In this document: piece by piece, positions 8,036-18,186 of the stretch | How positions within the stretch are numbered: position 1 is the first letter of the stretch | Layout of the letters: the number at the start of each line of letters is the position of its first letter | DNA from: Paralimibaculum aggregatum | Lineage (GTDB): Bacteria > Pseudomonadota > Alphaproteobacteria > Rhodobacterales > Rhodobacteraceae | Length of the DNA: 53,783 bases | Direction: 5' to 3' | Assembly (NCBI RefSeq): GCF_030270585.1 | Contig: NZ_BSYI01000039.1 | Coordinates: 1-53,783, forward strand | The notes under the pieces: model-generated | The model's input: only the letters and a program-made list of their open reading frames with translations | What the model was told of the DNA's origin: nothing | The model's database searches: none | Made by a program: the position numbers and the translations under genes

Positions 8036-8149
8036 CCGGCCGGCACCTGACCGGCTGCGCGGGGCGCGCGCCGCGCCTGTACCAAAACCCCACCGAAATC
8101 GGACCAAAGCCGGCGCAGGACCGCGCCGGCACCCGCCCTCCGGCCGGGC

Positions 8150-8878
8150 TCAGACCCGTGCCGCGGTCTGCATCCAGTTGATGTAGACCCGCTCGGCGAG
8201 GCGGTTGAACTCGGCCATCCGCGCCGCGCAGTCGGCCGCCAGGCGCGCCGGCCCGTCCGGCCCCATCGCCGCCTCCAGCGAGGCGCGGTATTCCGGGATC
8301 GCGAGCCAGTTCGCCACGGTGTCGGGCTCCACCTCGATGTGGAACTGCGCCGAATAGGCGCGCGGGCCCCAGGCCATCGCCTGCACCGCGCAGGCCGGCG
8401 AGGTGGCGAGGCAGCTCGCCCCGGCCGGCATCTCCAGCACCTCGGCGCCGTGCCATTGCAGGCAGGCGAAGACCTCAGGCAGATCGTCGAAGATCACCGT
8501 GGTGGCGCCGACCTCGGTGAGGCGCACATCCATCACGCCGATCTCCGGCGTCGCCGAGGGGCCGACCCGGCCGCCGACCGCCTCCGCCAGCAGCTGGTGC
8601 CCGAGGCAGAGCCCGAGGAAGGGCATGCCGCGCTCCTCCACCGCGGTGCGGATCAGCCGCTTCTCCGGCGCCAGCCAGGGATGCGCCTCCTCCTGCCAGA
8701 CATCCATCGGCCCGCCCATCACCCAGAGCGCGTCGTTGCCCTCGAGCGCCGATGCCTCGGGCACCGGCTCGCCCTCGTCGAGATGCACCGGGTGCCAGCT
8801 GTGGCCGTCCTCCTCGAGGAAGGGGCGGAAGGCGCCGGGGTGCTCGGCGCGGGCATGCTGCAGGACGAGGATCTTCAT
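8150..8878 (-). CDS. type 1 (class I) glutamine amidotransferase-like protein
   Basis: A 242-aa stand-alone GATase1-fold protein, like the GuaA glutaminase domain. The nucleophile is Cys in FLGLCLGHQLLAEA (about 92) and the catalytic His and Glu are in SAQFHIEVEPDTVANW. It starts with MKILVLQH, typical of the family. Stand-alone members hydrolyse glutamine or gamma-glutamyl compounds. The nearby glutamyl-ligase operon makes a gamma-glutamyl amidase role attractive, but it lies beyond the regulator and is a separate unit, so the link is weak. The ATG at 8878 has no strong ribosome site; GGGACC is the best candidate. Confidence 0.88.
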   Translation of the reverse strand: MKILVLQHARAEHPGAFRPFLEEDGHSWHPVHLDEGEPVPEASALEGNDALWVMGGPMDVWQEEAHPWLAPEKRLIRTAVEERGMPFLGLCLGHQLLAEAVGGRVGPSATPEIGVMDVRLTEVGATTVIFDDLPEVFACLQWHGAEVLEMPAGASCLATSPACAVQAMAWGPRAYSAQFHIEVEPDTVANWLAIPEYRASLEAAMGPDGPARLAADCAARMAEFNRLAERVYINWMQTAARV

Positions 8879-8965
8879 GTCGGGGGGTCCCTCTCGATGG
8901 GCGCGCCGGGCAGGCCCGGGGCGGCGCGGGAATGGAATTGGCGGCGGGTCCGGCGGGCCGCGGCC

Positions 8966-10501
8966 TCAGCCGGCGGCGGGGGCGGCCCCGCCCGGCGGGA
9001 GCTCGTCCAGCACCCGGTCGATCACCGCGGAGAGCTCGTCATAGCGGATCGGCTTGGCGATGTAGGCGTCCATGCCGGCCTCGAGGCATTCCGCCATGCA
9101 GCGCGGCATCGCATCGGCCGAGACCCCGACCACCGGCAGCACGCGGCCCGAGGCCGCCTCGCCGGCGCGGATGCGGCGCACCAGCTCGATCCCGTCCATG
9201 CCGGGCATCCGGACATCCATCACCACGAGGTCGATGCCGCCGCGTGCGAGCCGTTCCAGCGCCGCAGCGCCGCCATCGGCCGGCTCGGAGGTGATGTTGC
9301 AGAGCTTCAGCAGCTCCTTCATCAGCATGGCATGGGCCGGGTTGTCCTCGACGCAGAGCGCATGGGCGCGCACCGGCGTGGTCTCGACATCGGCGCGCAG
9401 CGGCAGCTCGACGCTGACCGTGGTGCCGGCGCCCGGGGCGCTGTCGATCTTCACCGTGCCGGACATCCGCTCGACGGTGTTGTGCACGATGGCGAGGCCG
9501 AGGCCGAGCCCGTCCCGCTCCTGCACGCCGGCGGAATGGTCGCGCAGGAAGGGCTCGAAGGCGCGCGCGGCGAATTCCGGGCTCATCCCGATCCCGGTGT
9601 CGATCACCGCGATCCTGAGTCCCGCCTCGGCGGGCGCGACGGTGACGCGCACGCCGCCGGTCTCGGTATAGTTGATCGCGTTGGAGAGCAGGTTGGTGAC
9701 GATCTGGCCGACCCGCATCGGGTCGCCGAAATGGCGTTCGGGCAGGCCCGGATCGAGATCGATTCCCAGCCGAAGGCCCTTCGCGATCGCCTGCCCCTGC
9801 TGCTCTGCCAACACGCTCTGCATCAGTCGCTCCACCTCGAACCATTCCTCGTTCAGCGTGAGTTGCTCGCTCCAGCCGCGGGCATAGTCGAGCACCTCGT
9901 TGATCAGGCCGAGCAGCGCCCGCCCCGACTGGTCGATCAGGCCGAACATCCGCTTCACATCCGCCGGCAGCGCGCGCTGCGCGGCGAGCTGGGTCATGCC
10001 GAGGATGGTGTTGAGCGGGGTGCGCAGCTCGTGGCCCATATGCGCGACGAAGCTGTTCTTCGCCGCATTCGCCGCCTCGGCCGCCTCCTTGGCGGCGCGC
10101 AGCTCGGCCTCGAGCTGCTTGACCGCGGTGATGTCGATCATCACCCCGCGCAGGCGGCAGCCGCCGGCGCCCTCCTGCATCACGGTGACGATGTCGCGCA
10201 GCCAGAGATAGCGCCCGTCGGCCGCGCGCATCCGGTATTCGAGCTCGTGGTCGCGGCCCTCGGCGGTCTGCTCCATGCAGAAGGCGAGCGCGCGCTCGCG
10301 GTCCTCCGGGTGGATCATGCTCTCCCAGAAGCCGGGGCGATACCAGGCCGCCTCCGGGTGGCCGAGCAGCGTCTCGGCAAAGGCCGACACGAAGGTGAAG
10401 TGCAGATCCGGAAGCTGGGCCTCCCAGAGGATCGCCTTGGTCGACTCCACGATCGCCTCGAGATCGTCGACGCTCCCCGCCCGGTCGGCTGCCTCGGTCA
10501 C
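8966..10501 (-). CDS. hybrid sensor histidine kinase (PAS-HisKA-HATPase-REC), soluble
   Basis: About 511 aa from a GTG at 10501, which has GGAG 6 nt upstream; a TTG 26 codons earlier is also open. Domain order: PAS_3-type sensor (about 10-125, including [17 protein letters not shown] and the PAC strand [16 protein letters not shown]), dimerisation/His box ([18 protein letters not shown]), ATPase (N box [15 protein letters not shown]1 [11 protein letters not shown]2 GLGLGLAIV) and a C-terminal receiver with Asp in [12 protein letters not shown] and Lys in YIAKPIRY. No membrane segment is visible, so it should sense a cytosolic or diffusible cue. No response regulator or Hpt gene is in the window. 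It follows the AraC gene by 109 nt on the same strand. Confidence 0.93.
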   Translation of the reverse strand: MTEAADRAGSVDDLEAIVESTKAILWEAQLPDLHFTFVSAFAETLLGHPEAAWYRPGFWESMIHPEDRERALAFCMEQTAEGRDHELEYRMRAADGRYLWLRDIVTVMQEGAGGCRLRGVMIDITAVKQLEAELRAAKEAAEAANAAKNSFVAHMGHELRTPLNTILGMTQLAAQRALPADVKRMFGLIDQSGRALLGLINEVLDYARGWSEQLTLNEEWFEVERLMQSVLAEQQGQAIAKGLRLGIDLDPGLPERHFGDPMRVGQIVTNLLSNAINYTETGGVRVTVAPAEAGLRIAVIDTGIGMSPEFAARAFEPFLRDHSAGVQERDGLGLGLAIVHNTVERMSGTVKIDSAPGAGTTVSVELPLRADVETTPVRAHALCVEDNPAHAMLMKELLKLCNITSEPADGGAAALERLARGGIDLVVMDVRMPGMDGIELVRRIRAGEAASGRVLPVVGVSADAMPRCMAECLEAGMDAYIAKPIRYDELSAVIDRVLDELPPGGAAPAAG

Positions 10502-10610
10502 GCTCAACTCCAACGCCCGTTCGTCGCACCAGCCTGCTGGCACCCGCCAAGTCTTGCCCGCCGCGGGGAAAAACTGCAAGCGCGGGCTCCGCCGGGCGGG
10601 CCGGCGGCGG

Positions 10611-11516
10611 TCAGGGCGGGCCGGGAATGTTCTGCGCCTCCGAGGGCGGGTGGCGGAAATAGCGGCGGAAGTCGCGGCTGAACTGCGAGGGGCTCTCGTA
10701 GCCGACCGCGTGGGCGGCCCGGCTTGGCGTCAGATTGTTGTGCAGGATCAGCGCCTTGGCCCGGTTGAGCCGGAGCTTCTTGAGATATTGCAGCGGGGTC
10801 TCGGCGGTCACCTCCTTGAAGGCGCGGTGAAACGCCGAGACGCTGAGCCCGGCCTCCTCGGCCAGCTCGGCCACCGGCAGGCGCCCGGTGAAGCCGGTAT
10901 GGATGCGGCCGATTGCCCGGGCGATGCAGGCGGCGCGCGTGTCGGCCCGGGCCAGCGCGCGAAGCGCCGCGCCATGCCCGCCGGTGAGCGCGCGATAGAC
11001 CACCTCGCGGGCCAGCCCGGGGCCGAGCGCGCGGGCATCCGCCGGGTTGCCATGGGCCAGCAGCAGCCGCTCCACCGCATCGGCCATCCCCGGGTCGAGC
11101 CGCACCGGCTCGGCGCCGAGCCAGCCCGGGTCGCCGGCCGCCGCGCCGGCGGCCCCCGGCGCCGTGCCGTCGATGAGGTCCACCAGCTCGCCGAGCATCG
11201 CCCGGTCGATCCCGATGAAGACCCCCATCAGCGGCTCTTCCGGGGTGGCGAAGGTCTCGCATTCGAAGGGCATCGGCACCGAGACCACGAGATAGGTCTG
11301 CGGGTCGTAGCGGAACTCGCGCGCGCCGAGGCGCCCGATCTTGTAGCCCTGCCCGATGATCACCAGCCCGGCATCGTAGAGCACCGGGGTGCAGGGCACG
11401 TAGTCCTGCGCCCAGTAGAGCCGCACGCCGGGCACCTGGCCCTCGACCATGCCGTTGGGCGTGCCCGCCGCGTGCTCCGCGAGCAGCTCCCGCAGGAGCG
11501 ATCCGATCCGCGTCAT
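10611..11516 (-). CDS. AraC family regulator with AraC_N domain (YqhC-like)
   Basis: A 301-aa regulator. The N-terminal AraC_N sensor domain (about 1-170) includes [21 protein letters not shown], typical of the YqhC group. The C-terminal double helix-turn-helix (about 200-295) includes [20 protein letters not shown] and [20 protein letters not shown]. The start at 11516 has GGGAGG upstream. It is divergent from the molybdenum aldehyde oxidase genes. YqhC-type regulators respond to aldehydes, so it probably controls iorA/iorB; that is inference from family and placement. Confidence 0.92.
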   Translation of the reverse strand: MTRIGSLLRELLAEHAAGTPNGMVEGQVPGVRLYWAQDYVPCTPVLYDAGLVIIGQGYKIGRLGAREFRYDPQTYLVVSVPMPFECETFATPEEPLMGVFIGIDRAMLGELVDLIDGTAPGAAGAAAGDPGWLGAEPVRLDPGMADAVERLLLAHGNPADARALGPGLAREVVYRALTGGHGAALRALARADTRAACIARAIGRIHTGFTGRLPVAELAEEAGLSVSAFHRAFKEVTAETPLQYLKKLRLNRAKALILHNNLTPSRAAHAVGYESPSQFSRDFRRYFRHPPSEAQNIPGPP

Positions 11517-11531
11517 GCCAGCACCTCCCGT

Positions 11532-11585
11532 CTGCCGCCCGGCCCGCCCGGCCCGTCCGGCCCATCCTGCCCATCCGGCCCGTCC
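11532..11585. repeat. 9-bp tandem repeat, six copies, GGCCCRTCC type
   Basis: Six contiguous 9-nt units (consensus GGCCCRTCC) start immediately upstream of the AraC ribosome site, inside the AraC/ior divergent promoter region. The rest of the 246-nt gap (11586-11762) shows no clear operator. The iorA ribosome site GAGGAAGG is near 11750. Confidence 0.75.
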
Positions 11586-11762
11586 GGAGCACAGAATAGA
11601 CAGCAAGCGGGCGCTCCGCCGAGCCCCGGCGGCGCATCCGGGCAGGATCGGGCAAGAGATAGAGAGGAACCGACCCGCCATCGCCGTCGCTGCGCCGCGC
11701 CGCCGCGCTATATCTCCCACCATCGCCCGGACCGCCGGGCAGAACCGAGGAAGGGATGCGGC

Positions 11763-12221
11763 ATGACCGATTTCAAGCTCAACGGACGGGAGGTCTCCCT
11801 CTCGATTCCCGAGGACACCCCGCTTCTGTGGGCGCTGCGCGACGAGCTGCGGATGACCGGCACCAAGTTCGGCTGCGGCATCGCGCAATGCGGCGCCTGC
11901 ACCGTGATGATCGACGGCGTCGCCAGCCGCGCCTGCGTGACCCCGGTCGCGGCCGTCGCGGGCTCGGAGGTCACCACCATCGAGGGCCTCGAGGGCCGCG
12001 AGGCGGCGGCGGTGCGCGAGGCCTGGGTGGCGATCGACGTGCCGCAATGCGGCTACTGCCAGTCCGGCCAGGTGGTGGCGGCCACGGCGCTGCTGCGCGA
12101 GACGCCGAAGCCGAGCGACGAGGACATCGACTTCGCCATGGAGGGCAATGCCTGCCGCTGCGCCAGCTATGTGCGCATCCGCCAGGCGATCCACGACGCC
12201 GCCGCCAAGCTGGAGGGCTGA
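11763..12221 (+). CDS. iorA: 2Fe-2S subunit of molybdenum aldehyde/isoquinoline oxidoreductase
   Basis: A 152-aa small subunit with the two [2Fe-2S] motifs of the xanthine-oxidase family. The plant-type ferredoxin motif is GCGIAQCGACTVMIDG with a later Cys in SRACVTP. The second cluster is in QCGYCQSGQ plus ACRCASYVRIRQA. It passes electrons from the molybdenum subunit encoded 3 nt downstream. IorA is the best-known member, but many such pairs act on aldehydes. No cytochrome c subunit gene follows, so the final electron acceptor is not encoded here. Confidence 0.92.
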   Translation: MTDFKLNGREVSLSIPEDTPLLWALRDELRMTGTKFGCGIAQCGACTVMIDGVASRACVTPVAAVAGSEVTTIEGLEGREAAAVREAWVAIDVPQCGYCQSGQVVAATALLRETPKPSDEDIDFAMEGNACRCASYVRIRQAIHDAAAKLEG

Positions 12222-12224
12222 GCC

Positions 12225-14402
12225 ATGACCAAGATCGCACCCAACCGACGCGAGATGCTGGCCGGCGCTGCCGGGCTGGTGATCGGCCTGGCGCTGCCCG
12301 GGGCCGCGCGTGCGCAGTCCGGCGCCGCCGCGGTGATCCGGGGCGAGGCCGACGCGGTCTTCGCGCCCAACGCCTTCATCCGCGTCGCGCCCGACAACAC
12401 CGTCACCGTGCTGATCAAGCATATCGAGTTCGGCCAGGGCCCGATGACCGGGCTGGCCACGCTGGTCGCCGAGGAGATGGATGCCAGCTGGGACCAGATG
12501 CGCGCCGAGCACGCGCCCTCGGACCCCCAGATCTATGCCAACCTCGCCTTCGGCATCCAGGGCACCGGCGGCTCCACCGCCATCGCCAACGCCTATCTGC
12601 AGATGCGCCGGGCCGGCGCCGCGGCGCGGGCGATGCTGGTGGCCGCGGCGGCCGCGCGCTGGGGCGTGCCGGCCGGCGAGATCGCGGTGGCCGAAGGCAT
12701 CCTCTCGCACCCCTCCGGCAAGTCCGCCAGCTTCGGCGAACTGGCCGAGGCGGCGGCCGGGCAGGCCGCGCCGGAGGCGCCCCGGCTCAAGGAGCCCTCC
12801 GAGTTCCGCCTGATCGGCACCGACCGGCCGCGGCTCGACAGCCGGGCGAAATCCACCGGCACGGCCAAGTTCACCATCGATGTCTACCGCGAGGGGATGC
12901 TGACCGTGGCGGTCGCGCATCCGCCGAAATTCGGCGCGGTGGTGGCGAGCGTGGACGAGACGGCGGCGCTGGCCGTCGCCGGGGTCGAGCGGGTGGCGCG
13001 GATCGGCGCGGGCGTCGCGGTCTATGGCCGCAACACCTGGGCGGCGCTGCAGGGCCGCGATGCGCTGGAGATCGACTGGGACGAGAGCGCCGCCGAGACC
13101 CGCTCGACCGACGAGCTGGCCCGCATCTTCGCCGAGGCGGCGCGCAGGCCGGCCACCCCGGTGGAGGGCGGCGGCGATGTCGATGCCGCCTTCGCCGCGG
13201 CGGCGACCACCCATGAGGCGGAGTTCGAGTTCCCCTATCTCGCCCATGCCCCGCTCGAGCCGCTGGATGCGGTGATCGAGCATCGCGGCGACAGCGCCGA
13301 GCTCTGGATGGGCTCGCAGCTGCAGACGGTGGACCACCAGGTCGTGGCCGGCGCCCTCGGGCTCGACCCGGCGCAGGTGCGCATCAACACCATGCTCGCC
13401 GGCGGCAGCTTCGGCCGGCGCGCGCAGCCCACATCGCATCTCGCCGCCGAGATCGGCGAGATCGCCCGCGCCGCCGGGCCCGGCGCCTACAAGCTGCTCT
13501 GGACCCGCGAGGACGACATCACCGGCGGTCACTACCGCCCGCTCACGGTGCACCGGCTGCGCGGCGCGCTCAATGCCGAGGGCCGGATCTCGGCCTGGGA
13601 GAACACCATCGCCAACCAGTCGATCGTGGCCGGCAGCCCCTTCGAGATGCTGATGCAGGACGGGGTCGACGCCACCTCGGTCGAGGGCGCGCGCGACATG
13701 CCCTATGCCTGGCCGGCGCACCGGGTCTCCTGGGCGCGGATGGAGGCCGGCGTGCCGGTGCTCTGGTGGCGCTCGGTGGGCCACACCCACACCGCCTATG
13801 CCACCGAGGTGTTCCTCGACGAGCTGCTGGCGAAGGGCGGGCAGGACGCGGTGGAGGGCCGGCTGCGGCTGATCCGCGGCGACCGGCCGCGCGACCGGGC
13901 GGTGCTCGAGCGGGTCGCCGAGATCTCCGGCTGGCAGGGGCCGGGCCGCGGCGACCGGGCGCTCGGCGTCGCGCTGCACAAGAGCTTCGGCACCCATGTG
14001 GCGATGATCGCCGAGGTCTCCGAGGCGGACGGCATGCCGAAGGTGCACAAGGTCTGGGCGGCGGTGGATTGCGGGGTCGCGGTCAACCCCAACATCATCC
14101 GCGCGCAGGTCGAGGGCGGCGTCGGCTACGGCCTCTCGGCGGCGCTGCACAACGAGCTGACCCTCGAGGAAGGCGGCCGGGTGGCGCAGACCAATTTCGA
14201 CACCTATCCCCTGCTGCGCATCCCCGAGATGCCGGTGGTCGAGGTCTCGATCATCGCCAGCGCCGAGGCGCCCAGCGGCATCGGCGAGCCCGGCGTGCCG
14301 CCGCTGGCGCCGGCGGTCGGCAATGCCTGGCGGGTGCTGACCGGAGCCGCCAAGCGGCGCCTGCCCTTCGCGGCGCCCGAGCGCGATCTCGGCCGCGCCT
14401 GA
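12225..14402 (+). CDS. iorB: molybdopterin-binding large subunit (IorB family aldehyde oxidase)
   Basis: A 725-aa periplasmic molybdenum hydroxylase. A Tat signal is clear ([20 protein letters not shown], then ARAQ). The MoCo-binding region contains [32 protein letters not shown] and [17 protein letters not shown]. The catalytic Glu lies near the C-terminus in [17 protein letters not shown]. The length is normal for single-chain IorB-type subunits. It sits 3 nt after iorA and is expected to be exported folded with it. The substrate is probably an aldehyde or N-heterocycle; the divergent YqhC-like AraC gene favours an aldehyde. Confidence 0.92.
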   Translation: MTKIAPNRREMLAGAAGLVIGLALPGAARAQSGAAAVIRGEADAVFAPNAFIRVAPDNTVTVLIKHIEFGQGPMTGLATLVAEEMDASWDQMRAEHAPSDPQIYANLAFGIQGTGGSTAIANAYLQMRRAGAAARAMLVAAAAARWGVPAGEIAVAEGILSHPSGKSASFGELAEAAAGQAAPEAPRLKEPSEFRLIGTDRPRLDSRAKSTGTAKFTIDVYREGMLTVAVAHPPKFGAVVASVDETAALAVAGVERVARIGAGVAVYGRNTWAALQGRDALEIDWDESAAETRSTDELARIFAEAARRPATPVEGGGDVDAAFAAAATTHEAEFEFPYLAHAPLEPLDAVIEHRGDSAELWMGSQLQTVDHQVVAGALGLDPAQVRINTMLAGGSFGRRAQPTSHLAAEIGEIARAAGPGAYKLLWTREDDITGGHYRPLTVHRLRGALNAEGRISAWENTIANQSIVAGSPFEMLMQDGVDATSVEGARDMPYAWPAHRVSWARMEAGVPVLWWRSVGHTHTAYATEVFLDELLAKGGQDAVEGRLRLIRGDRPRDRAVLERVAEISGWQGPGRGDRALGVALHKSFGTHVAMIAEVSEADGMPKVHKVWAAVDCGVAVNPNIIRAQVEGGVGYGLSAALHNELTLEEGGRVAQTNFDTYPLLRIPEMPVVEVSIIASAEAPSGIGEPGVPPLAPAVGNAWRVLTGAAKRRLPFAAPERDLGRA

Positions 14403-14409
14403 CGCCGCC

Positions 14410-14434
14410 GCGGGGAGGGCCCACCCCTCCCCGC
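14410..14434 (+). terminator. hairpin after iorB
   Basis: A perfect 10-bp stem (GCGGGGAGGG at 14410-14419, CCCTCCCCGC at 14425-14434) with a 5-nt loop begins 8 nt after the iorB stop. It lacks a T-run, as is common in very GC-rich genomes. The remaining gap to kbl (14435-14589) would hold the kbl promoter. Confidence 0.65.
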
Positions 14435-14589
14435 ACCCCCTCTCCCGCGACATCCGGCAATTCCTGTCGATCCCGGGTGGCGAGCGGTCGCAGACCGGTG
14501 GCCGGCCGCGGCGGCGCGCGCTAGTCTGGCGCGGCCCCGCTTCCACCTGCCGGCCCGGCCCCCGCCGGGCAAGACCGAGGAATCACCCG

Positions 14590-15801
14590 ATGAATGCCCC
14601 CGCGCCCCATCCGCTGATCGCCGCCGCCGCCGCGGCGCTCGAGGAGATCACCGCCGCCGGCACCCGGAAATCCGAGCGCGAGATCCTCTCCCCGCAGTCG
14701 AGCCACATCCGCGTCGCCGCCGATGGCGGCAGCGGCGAGGCGATCAATCTCTGCGCCAACAACTATCTCGGGCTGGCCGACGATCCGCGGCTGATCGAGG
14801 CGGCCAAGGCGGCGCTCGACAGCCACGGCTTCGGCATGGCCTCGGTGCGCTTCATCTGCGGCACGCAGGACCTGCACCACCGGCTCGAGCGGCGCATCGC
14901 CGGCTATCTGCGCACCGAGGACGCGATCCTCTTCCCCTCCTGCTTCGACGCCAATGGCGGGCTCTTCGAGCCGCTGCTCGGGCCGGAAGACGCGATCATC
15001 TCGGACGCGCTCAACCACGCCTCGATCATCGACGGCATCCGGCTCTGCAAGGCGAGGCGCCTGCGCTATGCCAACAACGACATGGCCGAGCTCGAGGCCC
15101 GGCTAAGGGAGGCCGAAGGCGCCCGGCACAAGCTGATCGCCACCGACGGGGTGTTCTCGATGGACGGGATCATCGCCGACCTGCCGGCGATCTGCGACCT
15201 CGCCGAGCGCTACGGCGCGATGGTGATGGTGGACGACTGCCACGCCACCGGCTTTCTCGGCGCGCGCGGCGCCGGCACGCCGGAGCTGACCGGCACCGAG
15301 GGGCGGGTGCAGATCCTCACCGGCACGCTCGGCAAGGCGCTCGGCGGCGCCTCGGGGGGCTATGTCGCGGGGCCGGCGGCGATCGTCGAGCTGCTGCGCC
15401 AGCGCGCCCGGCCCTATCTCTTCTCCAATGCCGTGGCGCCGCCGATCTGCGCCGCCTCGCTCGCCGCGATCGACATCGCCGAGGCCGCCACCGGGGCCCG
15501 CGCCCGGCTCGAGGCCAATGCCGCGCGCTTCCGCGAGAAGATGACCGCGGCGGGCTTCACCCTGGTGCCGGGGCGCCACCCGATCATCCCGGTGATGGTC
15601 GGCGATGCGGCGCTGGCCGGGCGGCTGGCTGCCGACCTGATGGCGGCCGGGCTCTATGTCGTGGCGTTCTCCTACCCGGTGGTGCCGAAGGGCCAGGCGC
15701 GCATCCGCACGCAGATGTCGGCCGCCCATACCGAGGCCGAGATCGACCGCGCGGTGGACCTCTTCACCGCCGCCGGCCGCGCCCACGGCCTCGTCTCCTG
15801 A
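14590..15801 (+). CDS. kbl: glycine C-acetyltransferase (2-amino-3-ketobutyrate CoA ligase)
   Basis: A 403-aa PLP enzyme of the alpha-oxoamine synthase family, close to the length of E. coli Kbl (398). Seen: [48 protein letters not shown] and the PLP-lysine segment [19 protein letters not shown]. It splits 2-amino-3-oxobutyrate with CoA into glycine and acetyl-CoA, the second step of threonine catabolism after Tdh. tdh follows after 21 nt, the usual kbl-tdh order. Confidence 0.96.
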   Translation: MNAPAPHPLIAAAAAALEEITAAGTRKSEREILSPQSSHIRVAADGGSGEAINLCANNYLGLADDPRLIEAAKAALDSHGFGMASVRFICGTQDLHHRLERRIAGYLRTEDAILFPSCFDANGGLFEPLLGPEDAIISDALNHASIIDGIRLCKARRLRYANNDMAELEARLREAEGARHKLIATDGVFSMDGIIADLPAICDLAERYGAMVMVDDCHATGFLGARGAGTPELTGTEGRVQILTGTLGKALGGASGGYVAGPAAIVELLRQRARPYLFSNAVAPPICAASLAAIDIAEAATGARARLEANAARFREKMTAAGFTLVPGRHPIIPVMVGDAALAGRLAADLMAAGLYVVAFSYPVVPKGQARIRTQMSAAHTEAEIDRAVDLFTAAGRAHGLVS

Positions 15802-15822
15802 GCCCCCGAGAGGAACACCGCC

Positions 15823-16848
15823 ATGCGCGCACTGGTCAAGGAAACCGCCGCCCCCGGGCTCGCCCTCCGCGATGTCGACCGGCCGGAGCCCGGCCCCGGC
15901 GAGGTCCGCATCCGGGTCGAGCATGTCTCGATCTGCGGCACCGACCTGCACATCTACAACTGGGATGCCTGGGCCGCCGCCACCGTGCCGGTGCCGATGG
16001 TGATCGGCCACGAGTTCGTCGGCCGCATCGAGGCGCTGGGCCCGGGGGTGGAGGACTACCACATCGGCCAGCGGGTCTCCGGCGAGGGGCATATCGTCTG
16101 CGGCCATTGCCGCAACTGCCGGGCCGGGCGCGAGCATCTCTGCCGCGCCACCAAGGGCGTCGGCGTCAACCGCCCCGGCGCCTTCGCGGATTACCTGGTG
16201 ATCCCGGCGCATAATGTCTGCCCGATCCCGGACAGCATCGCCGATGCCCAGGCCAGCGTGCTCGACCCGCTCGGCAATGCGGTGCACACCGCGCTCGGCT
16301 TCGATCTGGTCGGCGAGGACGTGCTGATCACCGGCGCCGGGCCGATCGGGCTGATGGCCGCCGCGGTCTGCCGCCATGCCGGCGCGCGCCACGTGGTGGT
16401 GACCGATCTCAACGCCGAGCGGCTGAAGCTCGCGACCCGGATGGGCGCCTCCCGCGGCGTGGTCGCCGGCGAGGAGAGCCTGAAGGACGCGATGGCCGCG
16501 CTCGGCATGCTCGAGGGCTTCGATGTCGGCCTCGAGATGTCCGGCGCCGGGCCGGCGCTGTCCGAGATGATCGAGGCGATGAACAATGGCGGGCGGATCG
16601 GGCTGCTCGGCATCTTCAAGGGGCCGGTGCAGGTCGATCTCAACAAGGCGATCTTCAAGGGGCTCGAGTTCAAGGGCGTCTATGGCCGGGAGATGTTCGA
16701 CACCTGGCACAAGGCGCTGGCGATGCTGGAGAGCGGGCTCGACATCACCCCGGTGCTGACCCACCGCTTTCCCTTCGAGGACTACGAGCAGGGCTTCGCG
16801 GCGCTCAACCGGGGCGAGGCCTGCAAGGTGGTGCTGGATCTGGTCTGA
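15823..16848 (+). CDS. tdh: L-threonine 3-dehydrogenase
   Basis: A 341-aa zinc-dependent medium-chain dehydrogenase, the family's normal length. The catalytic zinc site is [15 protein letters not shown] plus GHEFVG. The structural zinc cysteines are [15 protein letters not shown]. The NAD motif is [15 protein letters not shown] and [16 protein letters not shown] is typical of Tdh. It oxidises threonine to 2-amino-3-oxobutyrate, the Kbl substrate. An AGGA ribosome site precedes the ATG. The operator-like half palindrome following the gene belongs to the next unit. Confidence 0.96.
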   Translation: MRALVKETAAPGLALRDVDRPEPGPGEVRIRVEHVSICGTDLHIYNWDAWAAATVPVPMVIGHEFVGRIEALGPGVEDYHIGQRVSGEGHIVCGHCRNCRAGREHLCRATKGVGVNRPGAFADYLVIPAHNVCPIPDSIADAQASVLDPLGNAVHTALGFDLVGEDVLITGAGPIGLMAAAVCRHAGARHVVVTDLNAERLKLATRMGASRGVVAGEESLKDAMAALGMLEGFDVGLEMSGAGPALSEMIEAMNNGGRIGLLGIFKGPVQVDLNKAIFKGLEFKGVYGREMFDTWHKALAMLESGLDITPVLTHRFPFEDYEQGFAALNRGEACKVVLDLV

Positions 16849-16873
16849 CCGGCGCCCCCCTTCCCACGGGACC

Positions 16874-16885
16874 TGAACCGATTTA
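16874..16885. promoter_or_regulatory. degenerate LacI-type operator before otnK
   Basis: TGAACCGATTTA matches the window's repeated palindrome TAAATCGATTTA at 10 of 12 positions. The right half (CGATTTA) is intact. It lies 38 nt upstream of the otnK start. It is the weakest of five sites and its neighbouring promoter boxes are unclear. Confidence 0.5.
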
Positions 16886-16923
16886 GACAGCCGCTCCGGC
16901 GGCCTTGGCAAGGGACGGACAGC

Positions 16924-18186
16924 ATGGCACGGATGCTCGGCGCGGTGGCGGACGATTTCACGGGCGCGACGGATCTCGCCTCGATGCTCACGCGCGGCGG
17001 GCTCGCCACCGTGCTGCAGCTCGGGGTGCCGGAGGCCGGCGCCCCCTGCCCCGAGGCGGGCGCGGTGGTGGTGGCGCTGAAGTCGCGCACCGCGCCGGTG
17101 GCCGAGGCGGTGGCCGAGAGCCGCGCGGCCTGGGCCTGGATGGCCGGGGCGGGCATCGGCCGGGCCTATTTCAAGTATTGCTCCACCTTCGATTCGACCC
17201 CTGCCGGCAATATCGGCCCGGTGGCCGAGGCGCTGATGGCCGATACCGGCGCGCCCTACACCGTCTACACCCCGGCGCTGCCGGAGAACGGGCGCACGAT
17301 CTACATGGGCAAGCTGTTCGTCGGCGACCGGCTGCTCTCCGAGACCGGGATGGCGAAGCATCCGCTGACGCCGATGACCGATGCCGACCTGGTGCGCGTG
17401 CTGGCGCCGCAGCTTGCGCCGGGCGCGGCGGCGGGGCTGGTCGGCTGGCCGGTGGTGCGGCAGGGCGCGGCGGCGATCCGCGCGGCGCTGGAGGCGCATG
17501 CGGCCGAGGGCCGGCGGCATCTCGTGGTCGATGCGGTGGCGCAGGGCGATCTCGATGCGCTGGCCGAGGCGGTGCGCGATCTGCCGCTGGTGACGGCAGG
17601 CTCGGGGCTCGGGATCTCGCTGGCGCGGGTGCTGACCGGCACCGCGGGCGAGGCCGATCCCCCCGCCCTGCCGGCGGTCGGCGGCCCGGCGGCGCTGCTC
17701 TCGGGCTCCTGCTCCGAGGCGACCAATGCGCAGGTGGCGCGCTGGGAGGCCGATGGCGGGCGCCTCTTCCGGCTCGACCCGCTGGCGCTGGCGGCCGGCG
17801 ACGAGACGGTTCCGGACGCGATGCGCGCGGCGCTGGCCGAGGGCCCGGCGCTGCTGGCCGCGACCCAGCCGCCGGAGCAGGTGGCGCGGGTGCAGGCCGA
17901 GCTCGGCACCGCCCGGGCGGCGGCGCTGGTCGAGGAGGCGCTGGCCCGCACCGCGCGCCGGCTCCGCGCCGAGGCCGGGGTGCGGCGCTTCATCGTCGCC
18001 GGCGGCGAGACCTCGGGCGCGGTGGCGCAGGCCCTCGGCGCGACCCAGCTCCGCGTCGGCCGCTCGATCGCGCCGGGGGTGCCCTGGTGCACCACGCTCG
18101 GCCCGGAGCCGGTCGCGCTGGCGCTGAAATCGGGCAATTTCGGCGCCGTCACCTTCTTCGCCGATGCGCTGGAGACGGCGCCATGA
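16924..18186 (+). CDS. otnK: 3-oxo-tetronate kinase (DUF1537 four-carbon acid sugar kinase)
   Basis: A 420-aa DUF1537 kinase. The N-terminal acid-sugar-binding domain opens with GAVADDFTGATDLASMLTRG (about 5-24) and has KYCSTFDSTPAGNIGPVAEAL. The C-terminal nucleotide-binding domain has GPAALLSGSCSEATNAQV, FIVAGGETSGAVAQALG and the end motif KSGNFGAVTFFADAL. OtnK phosphorylates 3-oxo-tetronate to its 4-phosphate, the substrate of the adjacent OtnC. The 4-nt ATGA overlap with otnC and the presence of denD and ltnD in the window strongly support this member over the D-threonate kinase DtnK. Confidence 0.93.
   Translation: MARMLGAVADDFTGATDLASMLTRGGLATVLQLGVPEAGAPCPEAGAVVVALKSRTAPVAEAVAESRAAWAWMAGAGIGRAYFKYCSTFDSTPAGNIGPVAEALMADTGAPYTVYTPALPENGRTIYMGKLFVGDRLLSETGMAKHPLTPMTDADLVRVLAPQLAPGAAAGLVGWPVVRQGAAAIRAALEAHAAEGRRHLVVDAVAQGDLDALAEAVRDLPLVTAGSGLGISLARVLTGTAGEADPPALPAVGGPAALLSGSCSEATNAQVARWEADGGRLFRLDPLALAAGDETVPDAMRAALAEGPALLAATQPPEQVARVQAELGTARAAALVEEALARTARRLRAEAGVRRFIVAGGETSGAVAQALGATQLRVGRSIAPGVPWCTTLGPEPVALALKSGNFGAVTFFADALETAP

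Noticed and set aside
10611-14546. A 1311-codon open frame on the minus strand covering AraC and the complement of iorA/iorB
   Set aside because: Only the AraC part (10611-11516) has family motifs and a ribosome site. The rest is the antisense of two clear molybdenum-oxidase genes, kept open by high GC.
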